DNA of 64,000 nucleotides from a bacterium (GTDB taxonomy: Bacteria > Pseudomonadota > Alphaproteobacteria > Caulobacterales > Caulobacteraceae): assembly GCA_030824495.1 (NCBI GenBank), contig JAVBXP010000033.1, positions 31,084 to 95,083 on the forward strand. The letters are read 5' to 3'. Below, piece by piece: positions 1 through 8,200 of the stretch. The first letter of the stretch is position 1; every line of letters starts with the position of its first letter. The notes under the pieces were generated by a model. That model searched no databases. It saw nothing but the letters and a program-made list of their open reading frames with translations, and had not been told where the DNA came from. Made by a program: the position numbers and the translations under genes.

Positions 1-1
1 G

Positions 2-217
2 GCTCAAGTGATTGAGCGCGCCCAGGTGATCGCCAGCAAGGCGCCGCTATCGGTGAAGGCGCTGAAGGCCGTCGTGCGTGGCGGGGCGGCGCTGCCGCTG
101 GACCAGGCGATGGAGCTGGAGCTCTCGGAGTACAACCGCCTATTCCGCACGGCCGATCGCCGCGAAGGCGTGGCGGCGTTCAATCAGAAGCGGGCCGCGG
201 TGTTTGAGGGCGAGTAG
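2..217 (+). CDS. Enoyl-CoA hydratase/isomerase family protein, C-terminal part (5' end outside window)
   Basis: The window opens inside this gene; the frame is open from base 2 and ends at TAG 215-217. About 71 residues are visible. They match the C-terminal helical tail of crotonase-family hydratases: an alanine-rich helix with SKAPLSVKALKAVV, then an acidic E-L-E-L-S-E helix, then TADRREGVAAFNQKR, which is the usual 'T-D-x-x-EG-x-x-AF-x-x-KR' ending. The family hydrates trans-2-enoyl-CoA in beta-oxidation or amino-acid breakdown. The catalytic glutamates lie upstream, outside the window, so the substrate cannot be inferred. It converges with purM, with a palindromic repeat in between. Confidence 0.8.
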   Translation, partial: AQVIERAQVIASKAPLSVKALKAVVRGGAALPLDQAMELELSEYNRLFRTADRREGVAAFNQKRAAVFEGE

Positions 218-243
218 GGGGCCGATGCGCCGCTGCGCGTCGC

Positions 244-323
244 CCCCTCACCTGACCTCTCCCGAGGGAGAGAAAGTTCAGGCCTCTTCTCCTCTCCCCG
301 CCGGGGAGAGGTTGGGTGAGGGG
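244..323. repeat. Nested palindromic repeat between convergent genes
   Basis: The outer arms CCCCTCACCTGACCTCTCCC (244-263) and its near reverse complement at 303-323 enclose two smaller hairpins, CTCTCCC-GA-GGGAGAG (about 256-271) and CCTCTCCCC-GCC-GGGGAGAGG (291-311). This composition is typical of short interspersed palindromes common between alphaproteobacterial genes. No second copy was seen in this window. It sits between the convergent ends of the enoyl-CoA hydratase and purM, so it may also end transcription from both sides, although there is no T-run. Confidence 0.7.
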
Positions 324-325
324 CC

Positions 326-1357
<1,032 letters not shown>

Positions 1358-1450
1358 GTGACGCCTTTTGGGCTCAGGGGAGGCAGAAATTAACGCCTGC
1401 GCGCATCCGGCGCTTGCAGACTCGGGGCTGCGCGAGCGTATAGCTACTTG

Positions 1451-2632
1451 ATGACGCCGATTACAACCACCGCCGAACTCCAGGCGTTCTGCGACAAGAT
1501 CAAAGGCCAAGCCTTCGTCGCCGTAGACACCGAGTTCATGCGCGAGACCACCTACTGGCCCAAGCTCTGCCTGATCCAGGCCGCAGCCCCCAACGCCGAG
1601 GCGGTCATCGACCCTCTCGCCGACGGGCTGGACCTTGAGCCGTTCCTTGAAATCCTGCGCGATCCGAGCATCGAAAAGGTGTTCCACGCCGCTCGCCAGG
1701 ACGTCGAAATCTTCAATAATCTGAAGGCGATGCCGGTTCCGCTGTTCGACACCCAGGTGGCAGGCATGGCGGCCGGCTTCGGTGAGCAGATCGCCTATGA
1801 CGCGCTGGTCCGCCAGATGCTGAAGATCGAGATCGACAAGTCCTCGCGCTTCACCGACTGGGCCAGACGACCCCTGACCGATGCTCAGCTCGTCTACGCC
1901 CTGGGCGATGTGACGCACCTGGCCAAGCTCTATCCGATGCTGCGTTCGCGGCTGGAAAAGGAAGGGCGACTGGCCTGGGTCGTCGATGAGATGCGCAGCC
2001 TTGCTGATCCCGCGCTCTACGACGTGACGCCTGAGAACGCCTGGAAGCGGCTCAAGCCGCGCCGCCACACGGCCAAGTATCTGGCGGTCTTCAAGGCTGT
2101 CGCCGCCTGGCGAGAGCGGACCGCCCAGATCCGCGATCAGCCGCGCGGCCGCATCCTGAAGGACGACGCGATCGACGAGGTCGCGACCCAGGCGCCGACA
2201 GACGCCGAGGCCCTGGATCGCCTGCGCTCTGTGCCCAAGGGCTTCTCGGGTTCGCGGTTTGGACCTGACCTGCTGGCCGCCGTGCGCGAGGCGCTCAAGG
2301 ATCCGGAGGCCTACGCTCCGGTGATCGAACGCGCCAAGCATCAGCCGTCACCGGCGGCGGGCGCCGTGGTCGAACTCCTGAAGGTGCTGCTGAAGGCGCG
2401 GTCGGAAGACGCCGGCGTGGCCTCCAAGCTGATCGCGACGATGTCTGACCTTGAACAGATCGCCAATGACGACAACGCCAAGAGCCAGGCGCTCACCGGC
2501 TGGCGTCGCGAGGCGTTCGGCGAGGACGCCCTGCGGCTCAAGCGCGGCGAACTGGCCCTGGTGCTGGACGGAACCCGCGTGCGTGTCGTGGAAGTCCGCC
2601 GCGCTCCCAAGGCGAGCGCTGCGGCGGAGTAG
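1451..2632 (+). CDS. rnd: Ribonuclease D (3'-5' exoribonuclease, tRNA processing)
   Basis: RNase D trims 3' ends of tRNA precursors. The 393-residue protein shows the DEDDy exonuclease signature: [10 protein letters not shown] (Exo I, D and E), [11 protein letters not shown] (Exo II, D) and YALGDVTHL (Exo III, Y and D). An HRDC-type nucleic-acid-binding region follows at about residues 210-290 ([20 protein letters not shown]). The frame also permits TTG at 1448, one codon upstream; the ATG at 1451 is chosen. The Shine-Dalgarno match is weak. It is divergent from purM and ends at a strong terminator shared with the convergent MFS gene. Confidence 0.95.
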   Translation: MTPITTTAELQAFCDKIKGQAFVAVDTEFMRETTYWPKLCLIQAAAPNAEAVIDPLADGLDLEPFLEILRDPSIEKVFHAARQDVEIFNNLKAMPVPLFDTQVAGMAAGFGEQIAYDALVRQMLKIEIDKSSRFTDWARRPLTDAQLVYALGDVTHLAKLYPMLRSRLEKEGRLAWVVDEMRSLADPALYDVTPENAWKRLKPRRHTAKYLAVFKAVAAWRERTAQIRDQPRGRILKDDAIDEVATQAPTDAEALDRLRSVPKGFSGSRFGPDLLAAVREALKDPEAYAPVIERAKHQPSPAAGAVVELLKVLLKARSEDAGVASKLIATMSDLEQIANDDNAKSQALTGWRREAFGEDALRLKRGELALVLDGTRVRVVEVRRAPKASAAAE

Positions 2633-2673
2633 CGCCAGCCTCCTTAGACAGGAAGGCTGCGATCGAAGCTGAC

Positions 2674-2705
2674 AACGGCTCCCTCTGATGAGGGAGCCGT
2701 TTTCG
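2674..2705. terminator. Bidirectional rho-independent terminator between rnd and the MFS gene
   Basis: A perfect 12-bp stem (2674-2685 with 2690-2701) encloses a TGAT loop. A short T-run follows on the plus side (2700-2703). The convergent MFS stop codon lies a few bases further on, so the hairpin can serve both genes. Confidence 0.85.
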
Positions 2706-2707
2706 TA

Positions 2708-3871
2708 TCAGCAGGCCAGGGCAGGCCGCGTGGCCAGGCGCTGACTGTAGAGCGCCGCAGCAATCGCGGCGGCGGGCATGAAGGCGCCGATCCAAGTGAC
2801 GGCGTGCAGGCCAGGCCCGTGGTCGATGACCGTCCCGCCGAGCCATGCGCCTAGCGCATTGCCGAGGTTGAAGGCGGCGATGTTGAGGCTTGAGGCCAAG
2901 GTCTGGCCCGCGCCGCCCGCCGCCTCCATCACGCGAAGCTGCAAGGGGGCGACGGTGGCGAAGGCCGCCGCGCCGAGTAGGCCGGTGAAGATCACCGCCG
3001 CGATCTTGTTTTCCAGGAAGAAGGTCATGGCCACCATCACGATGGTCAGGACGGCCAGGGTGCCGAAGAGAGCGGGTGTCAGGGCGCGGTCCGCGAACTT
3101 GCCGCCTAGGAAGTTGCCGGCGACCAGACCACCCCCGAACACCAGCAGGATCGGCGAGACGGCCGCGAGTGGGAAGCCGGTGATTTGGGTCAGGATCGGC
3201 TGGATGTAGGTGAAGACAGCAAAGACCCCGCCAAAACCCAACACAGTCATCAGTAGGCCGAGCAACACCTGCGGGCGCTTCAGCACCGCGAGCTCTTCCG
3301 AGAGGGGGCCAACATCCGGAGCCTGCTTGGCGCGGGGCACGAAGGCGATCAGCACCAGGGCGGCGAAGACGCCGATACCGGTGACGGCCCAGAAGGTCGA
3401 GCGCCAGCCGAACGCCTCACCTAGCCAGGCGCCGAACGGGACCCCGACCAGGGTGGCGGCGGTGAGCCCGGTGAACATCAGCGCGATGGCCGAGGCCCGC
3501 CGTTCAGGCGGAACCAGCCCGGCGGCGACCACCGAGCCGACGCCAAAGAAGGTGCCGTGGGCCAGGGCGGTGACGATCCGCGCGATCATCAGTGTCTCGT
3601 AGGTCGGCGCCAGGGCGCAGGCGAGGTTGCCGAGCGTGAAGATGACCATCAACGAAACCAGGGTGGTCTTCTGGGGGAGGCGGCGCGTGGCGATCGTCAG
3701 CAGCGGCGCGCCAGCGAAGACGCCGAGCGCATAGCCGGTGATGAGCAGGCCGGCGGCGGAGATCGAGACGCCAAGATCGCCGGAGACCTGCATCAGCAGG
3801 CCCATGATGACGAACTCGGTCACTCCGATCCCGAAGGCTCCGGCGGTGAGGGCATAGAGGGCGAGGGGCAA
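2708..3871 (-). CDS. MFS transporter, DHA1 (drug:H+ antiporter-1) family
   Basis: A 12-helix inner-membrane transporter of the arabinose-efflux/DHA1 type. It opens with LALYALTAGAFGIGVTEFVIMG (helix 1) and has a motif-A-like loop, GAPLLTIATRRLPQKT. The frame extends to TTG 3925, adding 18 polar residues, but no ribosome-binding site is visible there and a palindrome overlaps that codon. The TTG at 3871 has GGAG six bases upstream and gives the usual N-terminus of the family (MPLALYALTAG), so 3871 is preferred. The substrate is unknown; drugs, sugars or metabolites are all possible. It is divergent from a LysR regulator that probably controls it. Confidence 0.88.
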   Translation of the reverse strand: MPLALYALTAGAFGIGVTEFVIMGLLMQVSGDLGVSISAAGLLITGYALGVFAGAPLLTIATRRLPQKTTLVSLMVIFTLGNLACALAPTYETLMIARIVTALAHGTFFGVGSVVAAGLVPPERRASAIALMFTGLTAATLVGVPFGAWLGEAFGWRSTFWAVTGIGVFAALVLIAFVPRAKQAPDVGPLSEELAVLKRPQVLLGLLMTVLGFGGVFAVFTYIQPILTQITGFPLAAVSPILLVFGGGLVAGNFLGGKFADRALTPALFGTLAVLTIVMVAMTFFLENKIAAVIFTGLLGAAAFATVAPLQLRVMEAAGGAGQTLASSLNIAAFNLGNALGAWLGGTVIDHGPGLHAVTWIGAFMPAAAIAAALYSQRLATRPALAC

Positions 3872-3916
3872 GGGAGGCTCCGGGGTGGCGGCGTGGTCCC
3901 GGCTAGATGGCGCCCT

Positions 3917-3929
3917 TTCATTCAATGAA
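3917..3929. promoter_or_regulatory. Palindrome TTCATTCAATGAA, candidate LysR operator
   Basis: A perfect 6+1+6 dyad fitting the T-N11-A rule of LysR-type operators. It lies between the divergent MFS and lysR genes and overlaps the upstream TTG (3925) that could otherwise start the MFS gene. Confidence 0.5.
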
Positions 3930-3972
3930 TTAGAGTGTCATCTGGAACATCATATGTGAGTTCAAGTCCAAT

Positions 3973-4899
3973 ATGGCGCGCTCCGAAGTCAATCGATCCA
4001 CGGAGATGGAGGTCTTTGTCCGGGTCGTGGAGACAGGCGGGCTGTCGGCCGCCGCACGCGCTCTGCGGATTACGCCTTCGGCGGTGAGCAAGCTGATCGC
4101 GCGATTGGAGACGAGGTTAGGGGCGCGGTTGCTCAACCGCTCGACGCGCAAGTTGCAGCTGACGCCCGAAGGAACCTCTTTCTACACACGCTCAGTCCAG
4201 GTCCTGGCGGACATCGACGAGGCCGAACGGGAAGTCACCGCCGGCGCCGCGCCGCGCGGGCGGGTGAGGGTGAACAGTAATGTGGGCCTTGGCCGGCAAC
4301 TGCTGCTGCCTCTGGTCCCTGATTTCCTGGCCAAGCACCCAGAGGTCACCCTGGACATCGTCCTCACCGATCAGGTCGTGGACTTGCTGGACGAGCGCGC
4401 CGACGTGGCGTTGCGGGTGGGCGACTTGCAGTCCTCAAGTCTGATGGCGCGAAAGCTGGGCGAGAGCCGCGCGGTCGTGGTTGCTTCGCCAGACTATCTC
4501 GCGCGGCGGGGCGTACCCATGACGCTGCAGGACCTGAGCCAGCATGATCAGCTCGACTTCAATTTCACGCGCAGCGTTCGCAATTGGCCCTTTCTGGGCA
4601 CGGACGGGCAGGTGGCCTATCTGCCCGGCGTTGCGGCCGTGCAGGTTGGGGATGGCGAGAGCCTGAGGGAACTGGCGCTGGCCGGCGCAGGTCTGGCCCG
4701 AATGAGCGTCTTCTCGGCGGCGCGAGACATAGCCGCCGGGCGGTTAGTTCCGGTGCTGGAGGCCTTCAATCCCGGCGACGTGCTGGAGGTGCACGTCGTC
4801 TTTCTCGGACAGGGCGGCCGACTGCCGGCCCGGGTGCGGGCTTTCATCGACTATCTGGTGGAGAATCTGCGGCTTCCGAGTTGGCGCGCTGAAGCTTAA
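3973..4899 (+). CDS. LysR-family transcriptional regulator
   Basis: A 308-residue regulator of standard LTTR length. The N-terminal winged helix-turn-helix (about residues 10-70) contains VVETGGLSAAARALRITPSA and VSKLIARLETRLGARLLNRS. A substrate-binding domain follows from about residue 95. The ATG at 3973 is adopted because it places the helix-turn-helix at the normal distance from the N-terminus. It is divergently transcribed from the MFS gene across about 100 bases, the usual layout for an LTTR controlling its neighbour and itself. The effector cannot be named. Confidence 0.93.
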   Translation: MARSEVNRSTEMEVFVRVVETGGLSAAARALRITPSAVSKLIARLETRLGARLLNRSTRKLQLTPEGTSFYTRSVQVLADIDEAEREVTAGAAPRGRVRVNSNVGLGRQLLLPLVPDFLAKHPEVTLDIVLTDQVVDLLDERADVALRVGDLQSSSLMARKLGESRAVVVASPDYLARRGVPMTLQDLSQHDQLDFNFTRSVRNWPFLGTDGQVAYLPGVAAVQVGDGESLRELALAGAGLARMSVFSAARDIAAGRLVPVLEAFNPGDVLEVHVVFLGQGGRLPARVRAFIDYLVENLRLPSWRAEA

Positions 4900-5295
4900 G
4901 CAGACGAAGCTGTGGATAACTCTGGCGGCTTGGTTGCGCTGGGATATCGGCGTTTTTCCACCGAGTTTCGCACTGGTTGTCCACCGGTTCGGCGCTTGGC
5001 GACGCTGAAGCGCGCTTGCCAGCAGAGCTGATCGGCGCGAGCCTCCAATTGTCGAAAGGAACTGCCGCGCAGGAGACCTGGGAGACCAGACCACCCAGCA
5101 AGCAGTAGGCTCCAAGAGCAAGGCCCCAGGGGCAACCCGGACGCCGAACTCGAAGGGTCACGACGATGAAGACGGCCAGCCAGGGCGACCTCGCGAACCG
5201 AAAACGTCGAAGACCTTAAGGCCCTCAGGCTGCAGAGCCTGGATGAGAAGGCGACGCAGCGGGAAACCGCCGCGCCGCCTTCTTGCTATCTGGAC
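4900..5295. other. 396-bp gap without a convincing gene; DnaA-box-like motifs at its left end
   Basis: No supported coding region. Overlapping frames of 79-105 codons exist on the minus strand, but they run into the lysR coding sequence and resemble nothing known. At the left end there is an exact DnaA box TTATCCACA on the minus strand (4911-4919), with two weaker plus-strand matches, TTTTCCACC (4954-4962) and TTGTCCACC (4977-4985). The rest has no hairpin or recognisable site. Confidence 0.55.
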
Positions 5296-6549
5296 CTACT
5301 TTTTCGGATCGGTCAGGGCCTTGTAGACCAACGGGTAGGATGTTGAGCGGACGTCTGGCGTGTCGCGGTCGGGGATCGAGCCGTTGAGATTCTGGATCAT
5401 GCCGACGAACACCAAGTCATTGGTAGGGTCGATCCAGAACCAAGTGCCGAAAGCTCCACCCCAGTAGTAGCTGTCCTTGCCTTGCGGGGTCTTGGCCTTG
5501 GCGGGGTCGAGGATCACCGCGAAGTCCATGCCGAACCCCACGCCGTCCATGCTGGGGCCATAGAGATCGACCAGGACGCCCTCTTTCAGCACGTTCTGTC
5601 GCATCAGCTTGACGGTTTCGGGCTTCAGGATGCGCGCGCCGTCCAGTTCGCCGCCGTTCAGCAGCATCTGCGAGAAGCGCCAGTAATCCTGCGTCGTGGA
5701 GAGCAGTCCGCCTGATCCGGACAGCAGCGCCGGCTTCACCGAGGCGTTGATCGGGTTGGGCGGGGCGATCAGCTTCTTCTGCTCGTCGTAGCTATGGATG
5801 GCGCTGACGCGCGGCAGTTTGTCGGCTGATACGGCGAAACCGGTGTCGGGCATCTTCAGCGGATCGAAGATGCGGGTCTGGAAGAACACGTCGAGCGGCT
5901 GCCCTGACAGCTTCTCCACCAGATAGCCCTGGATGTTCACGCTGGGGCCATAGCGCCAGTCGCTCCCTGGTTGGGTGGCGAGCGGCAGCTTGGCCAGCTT
6001 GTCGATCATCGCTTGCAGCGGTTGGTTGCGGTCGGTGACCTCGGGGGCATAGCCGGACGAGACGTCAAAGCCGGCCGTATGGCTCATAAGCTCGCGCATC
6101 GTCATCGGATGGGCTTGAGCGACCAGGGTCCCGTCGGGGCCCTTGACCTTCAAGTCGGCGAATTCGGGGATGAACTTGGCGACCGGGTCGTCCAGCTTCC
6201 ACTTGCCCTCTTCGAAGAGGATCATCATCGCCACGCCGGTGACCGGCTTGGTCATCGAGGCGATGCGAAAGATGGTGTCGCGCTGCATCGGCGCCTTGGA
6301 GTTCACGTCCTGCACGCCATAGGCGTCGAAGTGAACCACCTTGCCGTGACGAGCGACCAAGGTGGTGACGCCCGCGAGGCGGCCTTGGTCCACGAGGCCG
6401 TGCATGGCCTGGTCGATACCCTTCAGGCCCTCAGCCGACATGCTGACTGATGCCGGGGCGGCGAGTTTCACCTCCGCGTGCACCGGGAGCGCAATCAGCG
6501 CAGCGGTCGCGAAAAGGCCGGCCAGCAGGCCTTGGCGTGTCAGCGTCAT
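5296..6549 (-). CDS. Exported serine hydrolase, beta-lactamase (class C/esterase-like) family
   Basis: A 417-residue protein of the Beta-lactamase (PF00144) family, which includes class C beta-lactamases, D-aminopeptidases and EstB-type esterases. The first 25 residues form a Sec signal peptide ending in LPVHA. The catalytic S-x-x-K is SMTK (residues 98-101, within FRIASMTKPVTG). A tyrosine motif in WRYGPSVNIQGYLVE stands for the usual Y-x-N. The ATG at 6549 is preceded by GGGGGAT; the frame extends 13 codons further without a better site. Enzymes of this shape are more often esterases than resistance enzymes, so resistance should not be assumed. Confidence 0.88.
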   Translation of the reverse strand: MTLTRQGLLAGLFATAALIALPVHAEVKLAAPASVSMSAEGLKGIDQAMHGLVDQGRLAGVTTLVARHGKVVHFDAYGVQDVNSKAPMQRDTIFRIASMTKPVTGVAMMILFEEGKWKLDDPVAKFIPEFADLKVKGPDGTLVAQAHPMTMRELMSHTAGFDVSSGYAPEVTDRNQPLQAMIDKLAKLPLATQPGSDWRYGPSVNIQGYLVEKLSGQPLDVFFQTRIFDPLKMPDTGFAVSADKLPRVSAIHSYDEQKKLIAPPNPINASVKPALLSGSGGLLSTTQDYWRFSQMLLNGGELDGARILKPETVKLMRQNVLKEGVLVDLYGPSMDGVGFGMDFAVILDPAKAKTPQGKDSYYWGGAFGTWFWIDPTNDLVFVGMIQNLNGSIPDRDTPDVRSTSYPLVYKALTDPKK

Positions 6550-6612
6550 GGATATCCCCCGAAATGGATTCGTTCTTGTTGAACCCATTCTAGTCAGGGG
6601 TATGTGCGGCGC

Positions 6613-8010
6613 CTAGGGCAGGCCCAGGGCCTTGCGCATGACCTCGTGCACCGCCGGATGGTCCATCAGGCCGTGGATGTCTTCGGAGCCCGGCCCGGTG
6701 GCGTAGGTGGCGATGTCTTCGCCAGTATGGGCCGCGCTGTTGAGGGGCACCGCAGCGAAGCTGCGAAGGTCGGGATCAGCGGTGTCCAGTCCGGCGGGAT
6801 CGGGGCGGAGCTCGGCCACCGGCGCGCCGGGGCCGCTTGCGTACATGAGAATGGGAACGGCCTTGCCGTCGAGGGCCCTGGCCGGATCGTCCTCGTTCCC
6901 TGGCAGTAGACCCAGGATCGAGGTGTCTCGGGCGCCGCCGTTGATCGTCAGGCCATGGCTGTGATCAGCGGTGACGATGATCAGCGTATTTTTGGGGTCG
7001 GTCATGGCCTGGGCCGCCGCCACCGCCTTGGCGAGCTCAACCGTCTCGTTCAGGGCTTCCTGAGCCAGGCTCATATGATGGGCCTTGTCGATCAGGGCGC
7101 CCTCGACCATCAGAAAGTAGCCCTGCTTGCTTTGCGACAGGACTTCGATCGCCTTGACGGTCATCTCCGTCAGGCGCGGCGCGTCGGTCTGGGTCGCGTT
7201 GCGGGCGTTCTCGCGCATCATGTTCCCCGGGGCGAACAGGCCGAGCAGGCGTCTGGTGTCTTTTGGAACCGAGGCGAGTTCCGATCCGGTCTTTACGAAG
7301 GCCCCGCCGCCGGCGCGCCATTCGGCGGTCAGGTCCCGGCCGTCGAGCCGCTTGCCGTCTCGTTCGCTGGGGGTGAAGGCGGCGGCGCCGCCGCCCAGCA
7401 TGACGTCGAGCTGTAGGGCCTTGGGCCCGTCCAGCATCTGGCGAGCAATGTCCTTGCAGCCGGCCGCGACGGCTTCCGGCGGCAGGTCGGCGTCCGATTG
7501 CCATTGGCGCGACGGTGTATGGGCGTAGAGCGAAGCTGGCGTCGCATCTGTGATCGCGGCGGTCGAGACGACGCCCGTCGCCAGTCCCTTCTTTCGCGCC
7601 AACTCGGCCAGAGTGGGGACCGTGGAGCCGGCCACTGAGACGCAATCCCCGCGGCGAACCTTGTCATTGACGCCAAGCGCGCCGTTCAAGGTCCTGCGGC
7701 CAGTCAGGATCGCCGAAGCGCCGGCCGCCGAGTCGGTCACCAAACTGTCGGCCGAATAGGTCCGCACCAGGCCCAGTTGCGGAAAGGCCTCGAACGAGAG
7801 CCGGTTGGAGGCGCCGTCCGCGCCACGTTGCTGGGCCTCATAGATCCGGGCGGCGGTCAGGGTCGCTACGCCCATGCCGTCGCCGATGAACAGGATCACG
7901 TTCTTGGCGCGCTCGGCGGCGGCGGCCGGGCCAGCCATAGCCGAGACCGCTGCGGTGAGCATCAGGGCGTTGGCGGCCCTTCGGGCACGCGTCCAGGAAA
8001 TCTCACCCAT
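6613..8010 (-). CDS. Alkaline phosphatase (PhoA family), exported
   Basis: A 465-residue periplasmic phosphomonoesterase of the PhoA type. A signal peptide (ANALMLTAAVSAMAGPAAAA) occupies about the first 32 residues. Metal-site and catalytic residues are visible: FIGDGMG (Asp44), TDSAAGASA with nucleophile Ser94 after Asp93, EGALIDKAHH, and TADHSHG near the C-terminus. The ATG at 8010 has GGAG about 10 bases upstream; longer starts would place 26 extra residues ahead of the signal peptide. Such genes are often phosphate-starvation induced, but no clear Pho box was seen. Confidence 0.92.
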   Translation of the reverse strand: MGEISWTRARRAANALMLTAAVSAMAGPAAAAERAKNVILFIGDGMGVATLTAARIYEAQQRGADGASNRLSFEAFPQLGLVRTYSADSLVTDSAAGASAILTGRRTLNGALGVNDKVRRGDCVSVAGSTVPTLAELARKKGLATGVVSTAAITDATPASLYAHTPSRQWQSDADLPPEAVAAGCKDIARQMLDGPKALQLDVMLGGGAAAFTPSERDGKRLDGRDLTAEWRAGGGAFVKTGSELASVPKDTRRLLGLFAPGNMMRENARNATQTDAPRLTEMTVKAIEVLSQSKQGYFLMVEGALIDKAHHMSLAQEALNETVELAKAVAAAQAMTDPKNTLIIVTADHSHGLTINGGARDTSILGLLPGNEDDPARALDGKAVPILMYASGPGAPVAELRPDPAGLDTADPDLRSFAAVPLNSAAHTGEDIATYATGPGSEDIHGLMDHPAVHEVMRKALGLP

Positions 8011-8200
8011 AGCCAAAACTCCACTGCCGTACTGTCGGGGCCGCTGGGGGCGACCCGCTCGGGCGCGTTCATCAACGGCGTTCATCACGCGCGCATGAAG
8101 GCTGGATGTCGGTTTCGTGGCAGTGGCGCGTCGCGCGACGGGGCTAGGCGGCCGCTACGGCAGGCGCCCTAGTTTCGCGGGCGAGTTCAGTGAGGTGATC

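Noticed and set aside
4844..5161. A 105-codon minus-strand frame with a signal-like N-terminus (MTLRVRRPGCPWGLALGAYC)
   Set aside because: It overlaps the 3' end of the lysR gene, a second frame on the same strand is open over the same bases, and no family is recognisable. Chance open frames are expected at this GC content.
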